IMG/VR virus record: IMGVR_UViG_3300006919_000001
Span: 1 to 64,000 of that record
Strand: one strand, 5' to 3'
DNA length: 64,000 nt
From: a virus
Below the pieces are notes generated by a model. That model was not told where the DNA came from and did no database searches. It saw only the letters and a list, made by a program, of their open reading frames with translations. Positions 40,539 to 50,579 of this stretch are shown here, in pieces (position 1 is the stretch's first letter; each line of letters starts with the position of its first letter). The translations under genes and the position numbers were made by a program.

Positions 40539-43049
40539 TTAATTTGTTTTTGTTAACGTTACATTGTCCATATAGAATGCCGTAGCTCCCGCTGAATTAT
40601 TAGCTCTAAGTACTATTGAACTTATCGCTACTCCAGAGAAAGTGAAATTAACCGTTTGACCTAATGCCGTTGGGTAATTTGTTGCAGCAACCACTTCTAC
40701 TCCATTAACTAAAACAGCGAACCTATTTGTTCCACCATTTAAGATATCAAAGTCTAAATCATAGTTTCCTGTATCAACTATATCTTCACTAGTAGCAAAT
40801 GTTACTAAAGCATTATCAAATCCATCGTTAAAGAATAACTCACCTGTAACTACTGACCACCCATTACCTAAAGTAAGATTTGATGCATCATCAAAAGTAC
40901 TATTTAATATAATGTTAGTTGCAGCTACTGCTGTTACTGTTATTGCACTTGAATCCGTAAATGCGCCATCATTTGTTGTAAAAGTAATGTTAGCTACTCC
41001 CGGAGAAACCGTAGTAACTAAGCCATCTATATCTACAGTTGCACTTGCACTATCACTACTCCAAGTCCCTGTTTGGTCCGTGGCATTTGCTGGTGCTATT
41101 GTTGCTGTTAATTGTTGAGGGTCTCCAGCTGGAACGCTAGCTGTTGCCGGTGTTACTGTCACTCCAGTTACTGGTATGTTAATTATCTCTGAATTAGTAT
41201 TATTCCATTTCATCCAAATATCATCATCTGTACTCACAATACTAAAAACTTCATCAACAATACGAGGTGTAAATATTATTTGACTTACGCCAACATCTGG
41301 AGTTATTGAAATTGGTATTCCATTAACACTTCTCATTTTCACTTCTACTATATCCGTATTTACTTTCGTTATTGCTGGCATTGTTACTATTATTTCACTA
41401 GCTACATTATTCGTAAATAAGAAAATCTTATTTGCCAAAATATCTGCTTCCAATAAAGTATAAGTAGCTGTTGCAACTATCACTGGAGTTCTATTTTCTC
41501 CTGTGGCTCCACTTAGATTCAAAGGAGGATTTAAAAATTCCCATGTATCAATCGAAACTTGACGAACTGTTATCAAATCATCTAGTTGATAAGTTTGATA
41601 AGAAGGCATTGTTACACCTGCTCCACCTGCTATTATTACATTGCCAACTCCACTTCTTTTATAAGTTAATAAAGTTCCAATTGGAAGATTTACCGTAGCA
41701 TTGTTTACAATTGTAATTGTAACATCTGAACCTGCAATAGAATTATTTAATCCATCTGCGTCTGTCAATAGAGAATCTCTACTTGATGAGATAGTTGATG
41801 AAGTTAAAAGTAAGTCACTACCAATGTAGTATTTATCTCCATACTCTTTTGTAATTAAAAACTTATCATCAACTGCAGCTTCTAAAACTGTAAGTGCTGA
41901 TGTTACATTTACAAGTCCACCAAAATCAGATTGCTCCGTTCCAGTATATCTTATAAATCTTTTATTTCCACCTACTGTAATTCCAGATAGTGCATCTCCA
42001 TTTGCTTCAATGTAAGATAAATTTCCAGTAATTGTAGCATTGACTGATACGTCAAAATCTAAAAATATCACCTGAGCTTGAGCAAGTGTCCCATTTTGAA
42101 TATCAACTGTAGGGTGAATTCCTTGCATCGTAGCGACTGTTGCATTTGGATTATTCATTGATACATTTGGAGAGATTCCACGCATTATAGTTGATACACT
42201 TGATGCTGATGTTCCATCAATAAGCACTCTAACTACCTGTCCATTTAAGAATCCTATATCTCCACTTCCACTATGCCTAGATGTTATATCTGAAGCATAT
42301 TGAAAAACTGCATCTCCTGTCCCTTGATTTCTTATATCAATTACGTGACCAGTTGAACCATTTTCGGCCGTCGCTGATGTATTATTTAATTTTAAGTATT
42401 CTCCATACCATGTACTCCCAGTTGCCCCAACTGCTGTCTTAAATAGGTTTTTGAAATCTCCTATAAAATATCCTGTTGAATCTACTGGTTCTGTTCTTTC
42501 TGTATATATTGCAGATGGTACTGATGGAAGATTTCCAGTAAAGTATTTTATACTTTGACCTAGTATTTCTATTCCATTAGTTTCATCTAAATTTATAGTT
42601 GAAGTTCCAACTGAAAGGGCTACATTCGCATCATTAAGTCCACCACCTTTCCAAAGATAAAGAGAGGCTGCACCTGCTTGCACATTTACTTCTCCCTCAG
42701 CTTCATCAATGTAAAGAGAATTAATTCCACCCGCAGCACCTATTTCTATGAATAAGTCTGAACCAGGAGTTCCTGTTTCTCTATATCCCAAAAGGGCTCC
42801 TGCTGAACCTATTTTCAAATCTACATCAGCTATTCCTCCATCGAAATTATAAACTTCAACTGTTCCACCTGTATAATTTCCAGCGCCATCTTTAGTGCCA
42901 CCAGTAATTATATAAATAGGCATACCTAGAGACCTTGAATTTGTATCCAAAGCAGATAATGCCAATACTGTGGAATCATAAGGTCCACTTCTTTTATCGA
43001 GCAATTCTCTTGATGAAGAATTAAAGCCCGTAATTATATCTATTGCCAT
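40539..43049 (-). CDS. large tail fibre with Big_2 domain
   Basis: 836 aa. The first 640 residues are a beta-rich fibre stalk with repeated Gly/Thr/Ser sequences. About 655-735 form a bacterial Ig-like (Big_2) domain: GVTVTPATASVPAGDPQQLT, TWSSDSASATVDIDGLVTT. The last 115 residues are a carbohydrate-binding-like jelly roll (NSTFDDASNLTLGNGWSV, FYMDNVTLTKTN), similar to the end of the BspA-like fibre. It is probably part of the adhesion apparatus. Confidence 0.75.
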   Translation of the reverse strand: MAIDIITGFNSSSRELLDKRSGPYDSTVLALSALDTNSRSLGMPIYIITGGTKDGAGNYTGGTVEVYNFDGGIADVDLKIGSAGALLGYRETGTPGSDLFIEIGAAGGINSLYIDEAEGEVNVQAGAASLYLWKGGGLNDANVALSVGTSTINLDETNGIEILGQSIKYFTGNLPSVPSAIYTERTEPVDSTGYFIGDFKNLFKTAVGATGSTWYGEYLKLNNTSATAENGSTGHVIDIRNQGTGDAVFQYASDITSRHSGSGDIGFLNGQVVRVLIDGTSASSVSTIMRGISPNVSMNNPNATVATMQGIHPTVDIQNGTLAQAQVIFLDFDVSVNATITGNLSYIEANGDALSGITVGGNKRFIRYTGTEQSDFGGLVNVTSALTVLEAAVDDKFLITKEYGDKYYIGSDLLLTSSTISSSRDSLLTDADGLNNSIAGSDVTITIVNNATVNLPIGTLLTYKRSGVGNVIIAGGAGVTMPSYQTYQLDDLITVRQVSIDTWEFLNPPLNLSGATGENRTPVIVATATYTLLEADILANKIFLFTNNVASEIIVTMPAITKVNTDIVEVKMRSVNGIPISITPDVGVSQIIFTPRIVDEVFSIVSTDDDIWMKWNNTNSEIINIPVTGVTVTPATASVPAGDPQQLTATIAPANATDQTGTWSSDSASATVDIDGLVTTVSPGVANITFTTNDGAFTDSSAITVTAVAATNIILNSTFDDASNLTLGNGWSVVTGELFFNDGFDNALVTFATSEDIVDTGNYDLDFDILNGGTNRFAVLVNGVEVVAATNYPTALGQTVNFTFSGVAISSIVLRANNSAGATAFYMDNVTLTKTN

Positions 43050-43054
43050 ATCTT

Positions 43055-44680
43055 TTATTGATTAAATTCGTATGTTTGTCCAACTACAGAAGTTACTGAA
43101 GTTGTTTGATATACATAATAAGGTTCTGTCCATTCAGTTGTTTGTCCTGAACTTATTACATTTACGCTATAAAGTGTAAATGAACCAGTAACATCAAATC
43201 CATTCCCATCTTTTATTTGACTTAATAAACCATAAGATTGTGGGTATGCAAATTGTATATATTCGTTTGTTCCATTTAGAGCTACTGACTTATTTCCACT
43301 AGTTACTAAATATTTAGTTTGTCCAGTATAAAGTGCAGTCCCTCCAGTCGATAAATCAACAGCACTCATTCCATAAAAATATGGAAATAAACCTTGCTTA
43401 TTTAAAGTTACATTATTTGGTATAGTATCAGCCTTTGCTGATTCAATTGAAGCTACAACATCTGTACCACCTTTATTGTCAGTATAGGTTGTTACACCTG
43501 CTTGATTCGTTCCACTTAATACCCAAGAATTGGTTCCTTCTAGTAAAGAATAAATTGCAGTTATGTGAGAATCGGAATTTGCCACTACTGAATTATTTGC
43601 ATAGAAAGCTCCATCTGGATTCTCTAGACGGAAAGTTAATGCATCACCCGAAACAGGCCCAGCAGAAGTTCCATCTCCATTATTAATATTTCCAGTATCG
43701 AAGGACATTGCTGCCGTGAAAGAATACCCAGTCCCAACCTCTAGTGTAGCTGTAGAATATCCACTCATTATTAAATTTGAAATATCACTAATAAATGCCA
43801 ATACAGTTGGGAAGTTTTGTTCCTCAATGTATCTAGTAAATGTATATCCTTGTAAATCTCCTATTGTTGTCCCTGCAGGTATTGAACCTACAGCATCTTC
43901 CATTGCTAGAGTATTACTTAATGAAGAGTCAAATGTTGATTCTCCACCACTACCAGCTACTATTCCATAGTCAATATTAATTAATAATCCTTCCTCTATT
44001 TTAGTTCCAACAAATTGTTCATATTGTCCATCTACAAATACCGGAGATTCATCTACCTGTCCCGCTACACCTGTACTTAGAAAATAACTTGCACCTTCAG
44101 TCCAAGTTCCTTTCGTATAAACTCCACCGAATTGATATGTGAATGAATCAACTCCAACTATCTCGTTTACTAATCCTAAGACTCCAGCATTTGCTTCCAA
44201 ATCAGCCTGAGCTAGTATATATTCTGTTCCATTAAACTTTATGGCATCTCCTATTGTGAAGCCATGAGCTGTTTGGTTAATTTCTATTGTATAAGGTGTT
44301 TCAAGAACCTCCACTAATGGAAGGGCTTGAACTCCACCTGAGTTTGTAACATCATTATAAAATATAATGCTACCTGTATAAATTTTTCGAGCTACTGCTC
44401 CTTCTGTATCCGGTGTCCACTCGACATCGAAATACCATTTTCCTTCAACGGCTTCAACTAGTGTTTCTCCATCATAGAAGTCACTTGTCTCAATCCCTGT
44501 CATTGTTAAGTATTGTCCATCTACAATTGTAAATGGTCTGTAAGTAGTATCGTTTGGGGATTTTTTCATCCAAGCTTCAAGTGTACCCACAAACGGCAAA
44601 CCTAAATCAATAGATAATGGGTTCCCCCTCAATGCCTTTACTACTTTTATATTCCTAATATTATTTGCTTTAGATATCAT
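43055..44680 (-). CDS. tail fibre/baseplate protein
   Basis: 541 aa. The first 110 residues (FVGTLEAWMKKSPNDTTYRP, DGKWYFDVEWTP-like, GSIIFYNDVTNS) resemble the attachment domain of phage receptor-binding proteins. The rest is low-charge beta structure with no named domain. It opens the fibre module and has the 28-bp repeat element upstream. Confidence 0.65.
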   Translation of the reverse strand: MISKANNIRNIKVVKALRGNPLSIDLGLPFVGTLEAWMKKSPNDTTYRPFTIVDGQYLTMTGIETSDFYDGETLVEAVEGKWYFDVEWTPDTEGAVARKIYTGSIIFYNDVTNSGGVQALPLVEVLETPYTIEINQTAHGFTIGDAIKFNGTEYILAQADLEANAGVLGLVNEIVGVDSFTYQFGGVYTKGTWTEGASYFLSTGVAGQVDESPVFVDGQYEQFVGTKIEEGLLINIDYGIVAGSGGESTFDSSLSNTLAMEDAVGSIPAGTTIGDLQGYTFTRYIEEQNFPTVLAFISDISNLIMSGYSTATLEVGTGYSFTAAMSFDTGNINNGDGTSAGPVSGDALTFRLENPDGAFYANNSVVANSDSHITAIYSLLEGTNSWVLSGTNQAGVTTYTDNKGGTDVVASIESAKADTIPNNVTLNKQGLFPYFYGMSAVDLSTGGTALYTGQTKYLVTSGNKSVALNGTNEYIQFAYPQSYGLLSQIKDGNGFDVTGSFTLYSVNVISSGQTTEWTEPYYVYQTTSVTSVVGQTYEFNQ

Positions 44681-44752
44681 TTAAGTATGTTTTTGTTAAT
44701 TTTAAGAGCCTTTTATCTCTTTCTAGTATATTTATATAGAGGAGTCAATTAT

Positions 44753-44780
44753 AGTCTCTTAAAACGCTTGTAATTGATTA
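44753..44780. repeat. second copy of the 28-bp repeat
   Basis: AGTCTCTTAAAACGCTTGTA and the following ATTGATTA match 38281-38308 except for two bases. It lies upstream of the first fibre gene (43055-44680) and just after a terminator. Here it has no hairpin partner. As a minus-strand sequence it precedes a transcription unit, so it may be a late promoter or operator. Confidence 0.8.
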
Positions 44781-44789
44781 GGTAAAAAA

Positions 44790-44811
44790 AAGCATAGAAT
44801 GAACTATGCTT
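44790..44811 (-). terminator. strong terminator
   Basis: AAGCATAG / CTATGCTT stem with a 6-nt loop, followed by a run of T on the minus strand. It separates the capsid-side genes from the fibre genes. Confidence 0.9.
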
Positions 44812-44828
44812 CGTTTTTACTTAATTTA

Positions 44829-45398
44829 TTAAACTGCAGTGTTTATAGCCGTAGCTAATTCACCAAGGTTTCCTTCTCTAATTACAGCGATGTCCGGTGT
44901 GGCAATCGTTACTGTATAAAAATTAGAATTTTGTGCACCAACATAAGCTCTTTCAACTCCAGATAATTTCAACCCTTGGTCCATTCCGAATAATTCGTAA
45001 AGTCCTGTTGACCTATCTATTGCAATTGCAATAACTCTTGAACCAGCTAATTGTTCTAAGGTCTTACGAGCCTCAGCTGTCTTGCTGTATACTGTGAAAG
45101 CGATAGAGTGGATATACCATGAATCTCCATCTTCTTTTACTTCTGATGTTACATTTGGTACTACTGAATAATCAGTACCTTCAAACGGGTATTGAACCGC
45201 GCCTGTTTTTAATTCGATGTTTGTTAATCCTCCAATATTATCACCTGCAATTTCTCTGTTTGCCACAAGGTTAGTTGCTGCAAAATCAAAGTCATTATAA
45301 TTTACTAATATTAAATCCTTATCTACTCCAACTGCTGCATTTATAGCATCACAGTCTCTAAGAATACCTGAGGTTAACAACTCATTACAATCTGCCAT
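44829..45398 (-). CDS. virion protein, possibly tail tube
   Basis: 189 aa, beginning MADCNELLTSGILRDCDA. A compact beta-rich protein with its own terminators on both sides, as expected for a highly expressed structural protein. The tail tube is my best guess because no other candidate is seen and it follows the major capsid gene; there is no diagnostic motif. Confidence 0.45.
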   Translation of the reverse strand: MADCNELLTSGILRDCDAINAAVGVDKDLILVNYNDFDFAATNLVANREIAGDNIGGLTNIELKTGAVQYPFEGTDYSVVPNVTSEVKEDGDSWYIHSIAFTVYSKTAEARKTLEQLAGSRVIAIAIDRSTGLYELFGMDQGLKLSGVERAYVGAQNSNFYTVTIATPDIAVIREGNLGELATAINTAV

Positions 45399-45425
45399 AG
45401 CATTATATAATTTTAATTGTTAATA

Positions 45426-45453
45426 AAAGCCCCTTAACCGAATGAGGGGCTTT
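45426..45453 (-). terminator. strong terminator after the capsid gene
   Basis: AAAGCCCCT / AGGGGCTTT perfect 9-bp stem with a 10-nt loop, T-rich on the minus strand. It would set the level of capsid transcript relative to downstream genes. Confidence 0.9.
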
Positions 45454-45479
45454 GTTGATATTTATTCAAAAACTTTAGA

Positions 45480-46469
45480 TTATACTAAAGCTTCCGGAGT
45501 ATAGAAACATACTTCTTCTGGACGAACCACGAAGATATCCAAAGCAAGTGTTAAACACATACCCCATTGTCTTCCGAAGTTACCTAAACGTTCAACTTCA
45601 ACATTGTTGAAATCTCCTGACATAGATGTACCCAATTGGATAGCATCAGTCTGCCACGCACCTGTCATAGAGCAAAGTAACATTGTGTTATCAGGGAAAG
45701 ATGTGTTTACGATAATATCATAACCAGCATATCTTAATACACCCTCATCAGTTATATCAACACCTTTGAAATTTAATTCAGTACGTTGAGCGTTTGTAAG
45801 GATATCCGCAGTTGTATGGTTAACCATAAATTTACGGCCCGGTCTTTTTCTTTGGTCAGCAGTTTGAGATGCTATCATTAACTCTAATTTAGAGAAGATA
45901 TTAGCAGTTGTTAAAGCAGCGTAAGCATAATCACCAGCACCACCAGTAAAAGCTCTAAAGGCAATTGCAGTGTTGTTTGTGATTTGAGTTGGCGTTGCCT
46001 TAACTCCCGGTGTCATTTGTGTGTAACCAGTTGAAACTAGTTGGTCAACAAGACCTGAAGCAAAAGCTGAAGAACCATTAGTTAAAGAACCTTCAACAGC
46101 TTCAGCTGCAGAACCTAAAAATAACTCTTCAAGAACTGATTGCACTTGAGATGGTAAACCTTCCCATTGGAATTCACCAGCTGGCTGGTAATCTTTCCAG
46201 TGAGAGTAATAATCTGCTGGGTCAAAAGTCTCAAAAGACTCAAGAACAGTTAAACTTCTTTTGAAGTCATTTTTTTGAGACGTGTTTGCAACGTTAGAAG
46301 CTGGGTCTACCGAACGAGCTCTAAGTACATTTTGTACGTCATGTTTGTATACGTTGTAGCCATCTTTGTCTCCTTCATTCATGAAAGCTAAAGATTGTTC
46401 AACGAAAATATTTCCGGTTAAAGCTCTTGCTAAAATTCCGATTGGTGCACTTCCTACATTAAAAGCCAT
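45480..46469 (-). CDS. major capsid protein (HK97-fold type)
   Basis: 329 aa. Length, an N-terminal helical region, KRPGRKFMVNHTTADIL, DEGVLRYAGYDIIVNTSFPD and a C-terminal VVRPEEVCFYTPEAL fit the major capsid proteins of Bacteroidetes siphoviruses. The codon pattern is distinct (richer in G/C at third positions than its neighbours), as expected for the most expressed gene. It lies after the protease-scaffold fusion and before a strong terminator. Confidence 0.78.
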   Translation of the reverse strand: MAFNVGSAPIGILARALTGNIFVEQSLAFMNEGDKDGYNVYKHDVQNVLRARSVDPASNVANTSQKNDFKRSLTVLESFETFDPADYYSHWKDYQPAGEFQWEGLPSQVQSVLEELFLGSAAEAVEGSLTNGSSAFASGLVDQLVSTGYTQMTPGVKATPTQITNNTAIAFRAFTGGAGDYAYAALTTANIFSKLELMIASQTADQRKRPGRKFMVNHTTADILTNAQRTELNFKGVDITDEGVLRYAGYDIIVNTSFPDNTMLLCSMTGAWQTDAIQLGTSMSGDFNNVEVERLGNFGRQWGMCLTLALDIFVVRPEEVCFYTPEALV

Positions 46470-46542
46470 AATAATAATAATTTATTTAATTAATTGTTGA
46501 GATGTTTTTTTATATCTCTGATTTGTGTTTGTTTGCGAATTA

Positions 46543-48372
46543 TTATAATCCGGCTTTTTCTTTCATTTGAGAGAATAAACTCCCCTTGCTTTCTTTTATT
46601 TCAGCAACCGCTTTGGCTGCAGGATTAAAAGAAGATGCAGTATTTTTGTAAATTCCATCAATAGCCTGTGTAGCTAAATCCTCGAACTTACTTGCATTGA
46701 CAAGCTTTGCTTCGACCTCTTTTGCTTTAGCTTCTGCTTCGGTTGCCCTAGCTTCTGCCTCAACATTCTTAGCCTCTAACTTAGCCATCCTGTCAACAAG
46801 CGCTTGATACTTATCCTCAACCTCAATAGCCTCTGGTTCAACCTCTGGACTCATAGCCTCTGGTTCAACATCGGGAGCTACCTCAGCTACAGTTTCAGTT
46901 GTTGTCTTAGTTTCTGCTACCTCTACAACTTTTGCAGGCATAGCATCTTTTGCCTTTACCGGCTCTTCAGTTGGAGCCACTATTGGCTCACCTGCTGGTG
47001 CTGGGCCTTCATTGAATTCTGCCATCGGAGCTTCCTTCTCTGGAGCCTCAATTATAGATTCTACGATTCCCGGCTCTTCGATTGCTGGCTCAATTACTGT
47101 TTCTCCCTCTGGAGTTTCAGTTACTTCTTCGCTTTCTGGGGCCACTTCAACATCTCTATTGATGTCTTCGATGATACCGCCTTTAACGATAAGTTTAGCT
47201 CCATCAGATAATGTAATTTCACCTTCATCAATATTCACTCTGTCACCTACTTTGTAAGTAGAAGGGTCAGCTTGATATATTTCAATCTGTGAACCATCGT
47301 TAGTATGATAAAGCTGATTTACTACATCTGACTTGTTTACAGCTGCAATTACTCTATTGAGCATGTTAAATGTCTTTGACATATTAATCTCAGTTTTAAT
47401 ATTAACGGCCATTTGAAATGACCTCTTTTTTATATCTATCACAGTATCTGCAAATCCATTTTTGACGGATTCATCTGGTGATAAATATGTTTCATTGTCC
47501 ATTAGGGACTTTATTTGTTCTTTGTCTAATCCAGTAAATACTTGATATAAATCATACATCATACCTTCTAAACTTCTCAGTTCATTAACGTATTTTTGTA
47601 AATCATTTGCATTCGCATATTCTATTTCTGGTACCATTGGATTGTGTACCATTACTTCTCCATGCTTACTGATAAATCTCATATCAGCTGATAGCATAAT
47701 TAGTGAAGCTATTGAATAAGCATTTGCAACTACTACTGTAACTATTTCCTTACCCTGTTGTGATAGCATGTCTAACCATACCATAATTTCTAATCCTTCG
47801 GAGACACTCCCTCCCGGACTTGCAATTTCAACAACTAAAGTATCAAAAGAACTTAAATCTCCAGCTTGGTCTTTTAGAGATTGTAAGGTTTTACCCTCAA
47901 CAACTTCTCCAAACATTTGGATAGTTTTAATTCTAGCTTCTTCCGCCATATCTATATTTTTATTTATTGGATGAATTGTTTTCTCACCATCATTAAGCCA
48001 ATTTCTAAAATTACCTAATGAGTATGTTTTTATATTTCCTAATCCTTTCCAACCATCTTCATAGTTATCATAATAAGCCTTAGTTGCACTCTCTACATTC
48101 TCAAAGCCAAACATTACTTTATGCTCATCAAATATATTAGTTCCATCTTGTACTTGATTAATTACGAATACATTAAAATTTGATTCTGTATTTGGACCTA
48201 TAAATACATCCACTTCATCTCCATCTGAGCCCTTAGAGCCCTCAAAAAATCCGTATTGATGTTTCATCTCAGTACTCCATTCAGTACCATCAGAGCTAGT
48301 CCCTTTGCGTATAGAGCCAACTATGTTCTCAATGACTATAGAGAAACCTTTTATTTTCTTTATATTTTTCAT
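46543..48372 (-). CDS. pyrophosphatase-like/ClpP prohead protease/scaffold fusion
   Basis: 609 aa with three parts. Residues 1-135 are an InPase-like domain (GFFEGSKGSDGDEVDVFIGP, NYEDGWKGLGN). About 145-330 are a ClpP-type serine protease (EIASPGGSVSEGLE, ANAYSIASLIMLSADMRF for the Ser, HNPM for the His). About 400-609 are a Pro/Glu-rich linker and coiled coil (MAKLEAKNVEAEARATEAEA) typical of a scaffold. It would build and then cleave the procapsid. An internal Met near residue 325 with an AT-rich leader could make the scaffold part alone. Confidence 0.85.
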   Translation of the reverse strand: MKNIKKIKGFSIVIENIVGSIRKGTSSDGTEWSTEMKHQYGFFEGSKGSDGDEVDVFIGPNTESNFNVFVINQVQDGTNIFDEHKVMFGFENVESATKAYYDNYEDGWKGLGNIKTYSLGNFRNWLNDGEKTIHPINKNIDMAEEARIKTIQMFGEVVEGKTLQSLKDQAGDLSSFDTLVVEIASPGGSVSEGLEIMVWLDMLSQQGKEIVTVVVANAYSIASLIMLSADMRFISKHGEVMVHNPMVPEIEYANANDLQKYVNELRSLEGMMYDLYQVFTGLDKEQIKSLMDNETYLSPDESVKNGFADTVIDIKKRSFQMAVNIKTEINMSKTFNMLNRVIAAVNKSDVVNQLYHTNDGSQIEIYQADPSTYKVGDRVNIDEGEITLSDGAKLIVKGGIIEDINRDVEVAPESEEVTETPEGETVIEPAIEEPGIVESIIEAPEKEAPMAEFNEGPAPAGEPIVAPTEEPVKAKDAMPAKVVEVAETKTTTETVAEVAPDVEPEAMSPEVEPEAIEVEDKYQALVDRMAKLEAKNVEAEARATEAEAKAKEVEAKLVNASKFEDLATQAIDGIYKNTASSFNPAAKAVAEIKESKGSLFSQMKEKAGL

Positions 48373-50519
48373 TAATCCATTGTTGTTTGCCCTTCCACGA
48401 AATTAACTTGGTCTTGGAAATCATTATACGCCCCTTCTGAGAATACTACATTCCCTCCAGAACTTCCTGATACATTATTAGAAGCTGCAGCCGTTGCTGA
48501 ATTTTCTAAGGCAGTTTCTGCACCCAAATTGGCTGCGTTGTTTGCCGATAAATCTCCAACTGCTGTAGCTGATACTCCTTGAGGGGCTGCGATTGTTCCA
48601 CCTCCACCACCAGAGCCTCTTCCTCCAGCTCTACCTTTCATTTTTGTTTTCTTTATAGTAGACAAACTCTTAGCTATTGGAGCTAGTACCATTGCTGTCC
48701 CAACTGCTCCATGTAAAGCAATTTGCGGAATTGTTTTTTTATCTGCAGCTCGAGCCCAAACTGCGCCTATTGCTTCCGGTGCTTTAATTAAGGCCAATGC
48801 AATTGCAGCTTCCTTACTTACTCCGAAGGCTTCAGCTGCCATAGCTATACCAGATTCTAACATTGCATTGTCACTTGCTTTAGACCTTTTAACTGCCTCT
48901 GCCTGTAACTTGTCCGTTACATTCTGGTAGTTCTTTTCTATCGCTTCTTTTTCTAATGCAGTTAATCCTAGTTGTTCTAATTCTTGGTCTCTTTTTCGTA
49001 TTAAGAAATCGAGTTCTTCTTGGAGAGTTAATTCTCCAGATTCTCTTTTTCTTTCTATTTCTAAAAGGTCAATTTCATTCCTAGCCTCTCTATCTTTTTC
49101 AGCATTCTCTGCAAGTAATTGCCTTTCAACTTCTGCCTCGTCTGCTTCTCTTTGTTTCTTCTGTTTTTCTATTTCAGCAAATGCTGCTTGTTGTTCTTGA
49201 AAACCTTTGATTTCTTTGGCCCTTGCGTCCATAGCAGCTTTTTCTAACTTTGCTGCTTCTGCTTCTTTCTTTTTATTTTCGGTTCTAATTTGACCATTGA
49301 CTCTCTTATTTTCAGATTCAATCTGTCTAGCTAGGTTTAATCTTGCAGTTTGTTGATTATTTACCGCTGCGATTGCCTCAGCCTCTGCATCTAAATTTTC
49401 TTTATTGGAGCGACTAAATGTATTCTCTAAGCTTTGGGCATCTCTTCTTAATTCTAAAGATTTCAATTCTTTTGCTAATAATTGGTCTCCAATATCTAAA
49501 GCTTCCTGTAAGAAAACTTTTCTTTCTGCTGCTGAGAATTTTTCCTCTTGTTTTGCCTTTAATCTTAAGTCCGCTATTTTCGCATCTAGAACTGAACGTT
49601 CGACCTTTAATTTACGGTCTATACGGTCAGCCTTAGCTCTCATGTCAGCCACTTCGCCTGCAGCCTCAGCTTCCTTTTCTTGTTCTTTTATAAATTCACC
49701 TAATGCATTTTTGGCTCCATCTATTGAATCCGTAACACTGTCAACGCCTAGGGCAACTTTACCCATTGCATCTAAAGCTACTTTACCAGCTTCTGCAAAT
49801 TTACCTTTAAATACTAATGATATTGCACTACCTAATTTTGGAATGATTTCTATTAGTCCATCTATCCTATTTGAGATATTTGTTTTTATAAAGTTTCCAA
49901 AACTTTCTAGAGCTTCTCTTGGATTTGTAAACATCCAAACTAAAGCTTCAGCTACTTCAGCAACTAAATCCATAAGGTTTCCTAATAGAGCACTCGCAAC
50001 TCCCATTGCTTTATTCCATTTGTCTTGACCTTCTTCACTAGATGTGAATGCTTCTTTTAATAGTTTGAATAGTCCAACTAAAAGTGTAATCATTAAAACA
50101 ATTGGATTTGCAGCCAGAGCTTTGAATGAAGTTATCATTCCACCAGTTGCATTGTCCAATTTATTAACGGCTCCTTGTTGGGCGTTATATGATTTCCTTA
50201 AAGAATTAGACTGCTTTATTAATGCGGTCTCCTGCTTTGTTGCTTTTAATTTTGTGTTAGTTAATTTTTTGGATGCTTGGTCCAATTCCTTTTCCTTACC
50301 TACAACACCAGTTAATGCTTTTACCTCATTTTCTAATCCGGCTATTGTTTGCTTATTAAGCTTTTCCTGAATTTCAGTTTGCTTATTTTTTGCGGAAATT
50401 CTTTCTTCTAAAGTCTTGGTACTATCTGACGCAACAGCATTTAATTTAACAATCTCTTGTTGTGCCTGCGAAGCGTCTAAGATGACCTTAGTTTCAATTG
50501 TATTATTTTCTGTTGCCAT
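48372..50519 (-). CDS. tape measure protein
   Basis: 715 aa. Mostly helical with long coiled coils (about 15-110 and 290-545), a hydrophobic segment ANPIVLMITLLVGLFKLL near 130-150 and another helical stretch near 560-620 (IALALIKAPEAIGAVWARAA). A Gly-rich link (GRGSGGGGG) and a low-complexity end follow. This is the pattern of a tail length-determining protein and implies a long-tailed (siphovirus-like or myovirus-like) virion. It overlaps the next gene by one base. Confidence 0.8.
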   Translation of the reverse strand: MATENNTIETKVILDASQAQQEIVKLNAVASDSTKTLEERISAKNKQTEIQEKLNKQTIAGLENEVKALTGVVGKEKELDQASKKLTNTKLKATKQETALIKQSNSLRKSYNAQQGAVNKLDNATGGMITSFKALAANPIVLMITLLVGLFKLLKEAFTSSEEGQDKWNKAMGVASALLGNLMDLVAEVAEALVWMFTNPREALESFGNFIKTNISNRIDGLIEIIPKLGSAISLVFKGKFAEAGKVALDAMGKVALGVDSVTDSIDGAKNALGEFIKEQEKEAEAAGEVADMRAKADRIDRKLKVERSVLDAKIADLRLKAKQEEKFSAAERKVFLQEALDIGDQLLAKELKSLELRRDAQSLENTFSRSNKENLDAEAEAIAAVNNQQTARLNLARQIESENKRVNGQIRTENKKKEAEAAKLEKAAMDARAKEIKGFQEQQAAFAEIEKQKKQREADEAEVERQLLAENAEKDREARNEIDLLEIERKRESGELTLQEELDFLIRKRDQELEQLGLTALEKEAIEKNYQNVTDKLQAEAVKRSKASDNAMLESGIAMAAEAFGVSKEAAIALALIKAPEAIGAVWARAADKKTIPQIALHGAVGTAMVLAPIAKSLSTIKKTKMKGRAGGRGSGGGGGTIAAPQGVSATAVGDLSANNAANLGAETALENSATAAASNNVSGSSGGNVVFSEGAYNDFQDQVNFVEGQTTMD

Positions 50520-50539
50520 TTATTTATTGTTTATTAAAA

Positions 50540-50564
50540 CTAGCCTAAATAAAGTCTAGGCTAG
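50540..50564 (-). terminator. terminator after the tail-tip gene
   Basis: CTAGCCTA / TAGGCTAG perfect 8-bp stem with a 9-nt loop, followed by TTTTAATAA on the minus strand. Confidence 0.75.
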
Positions 50565-50579
50565 CTCTATGTGTTATGT

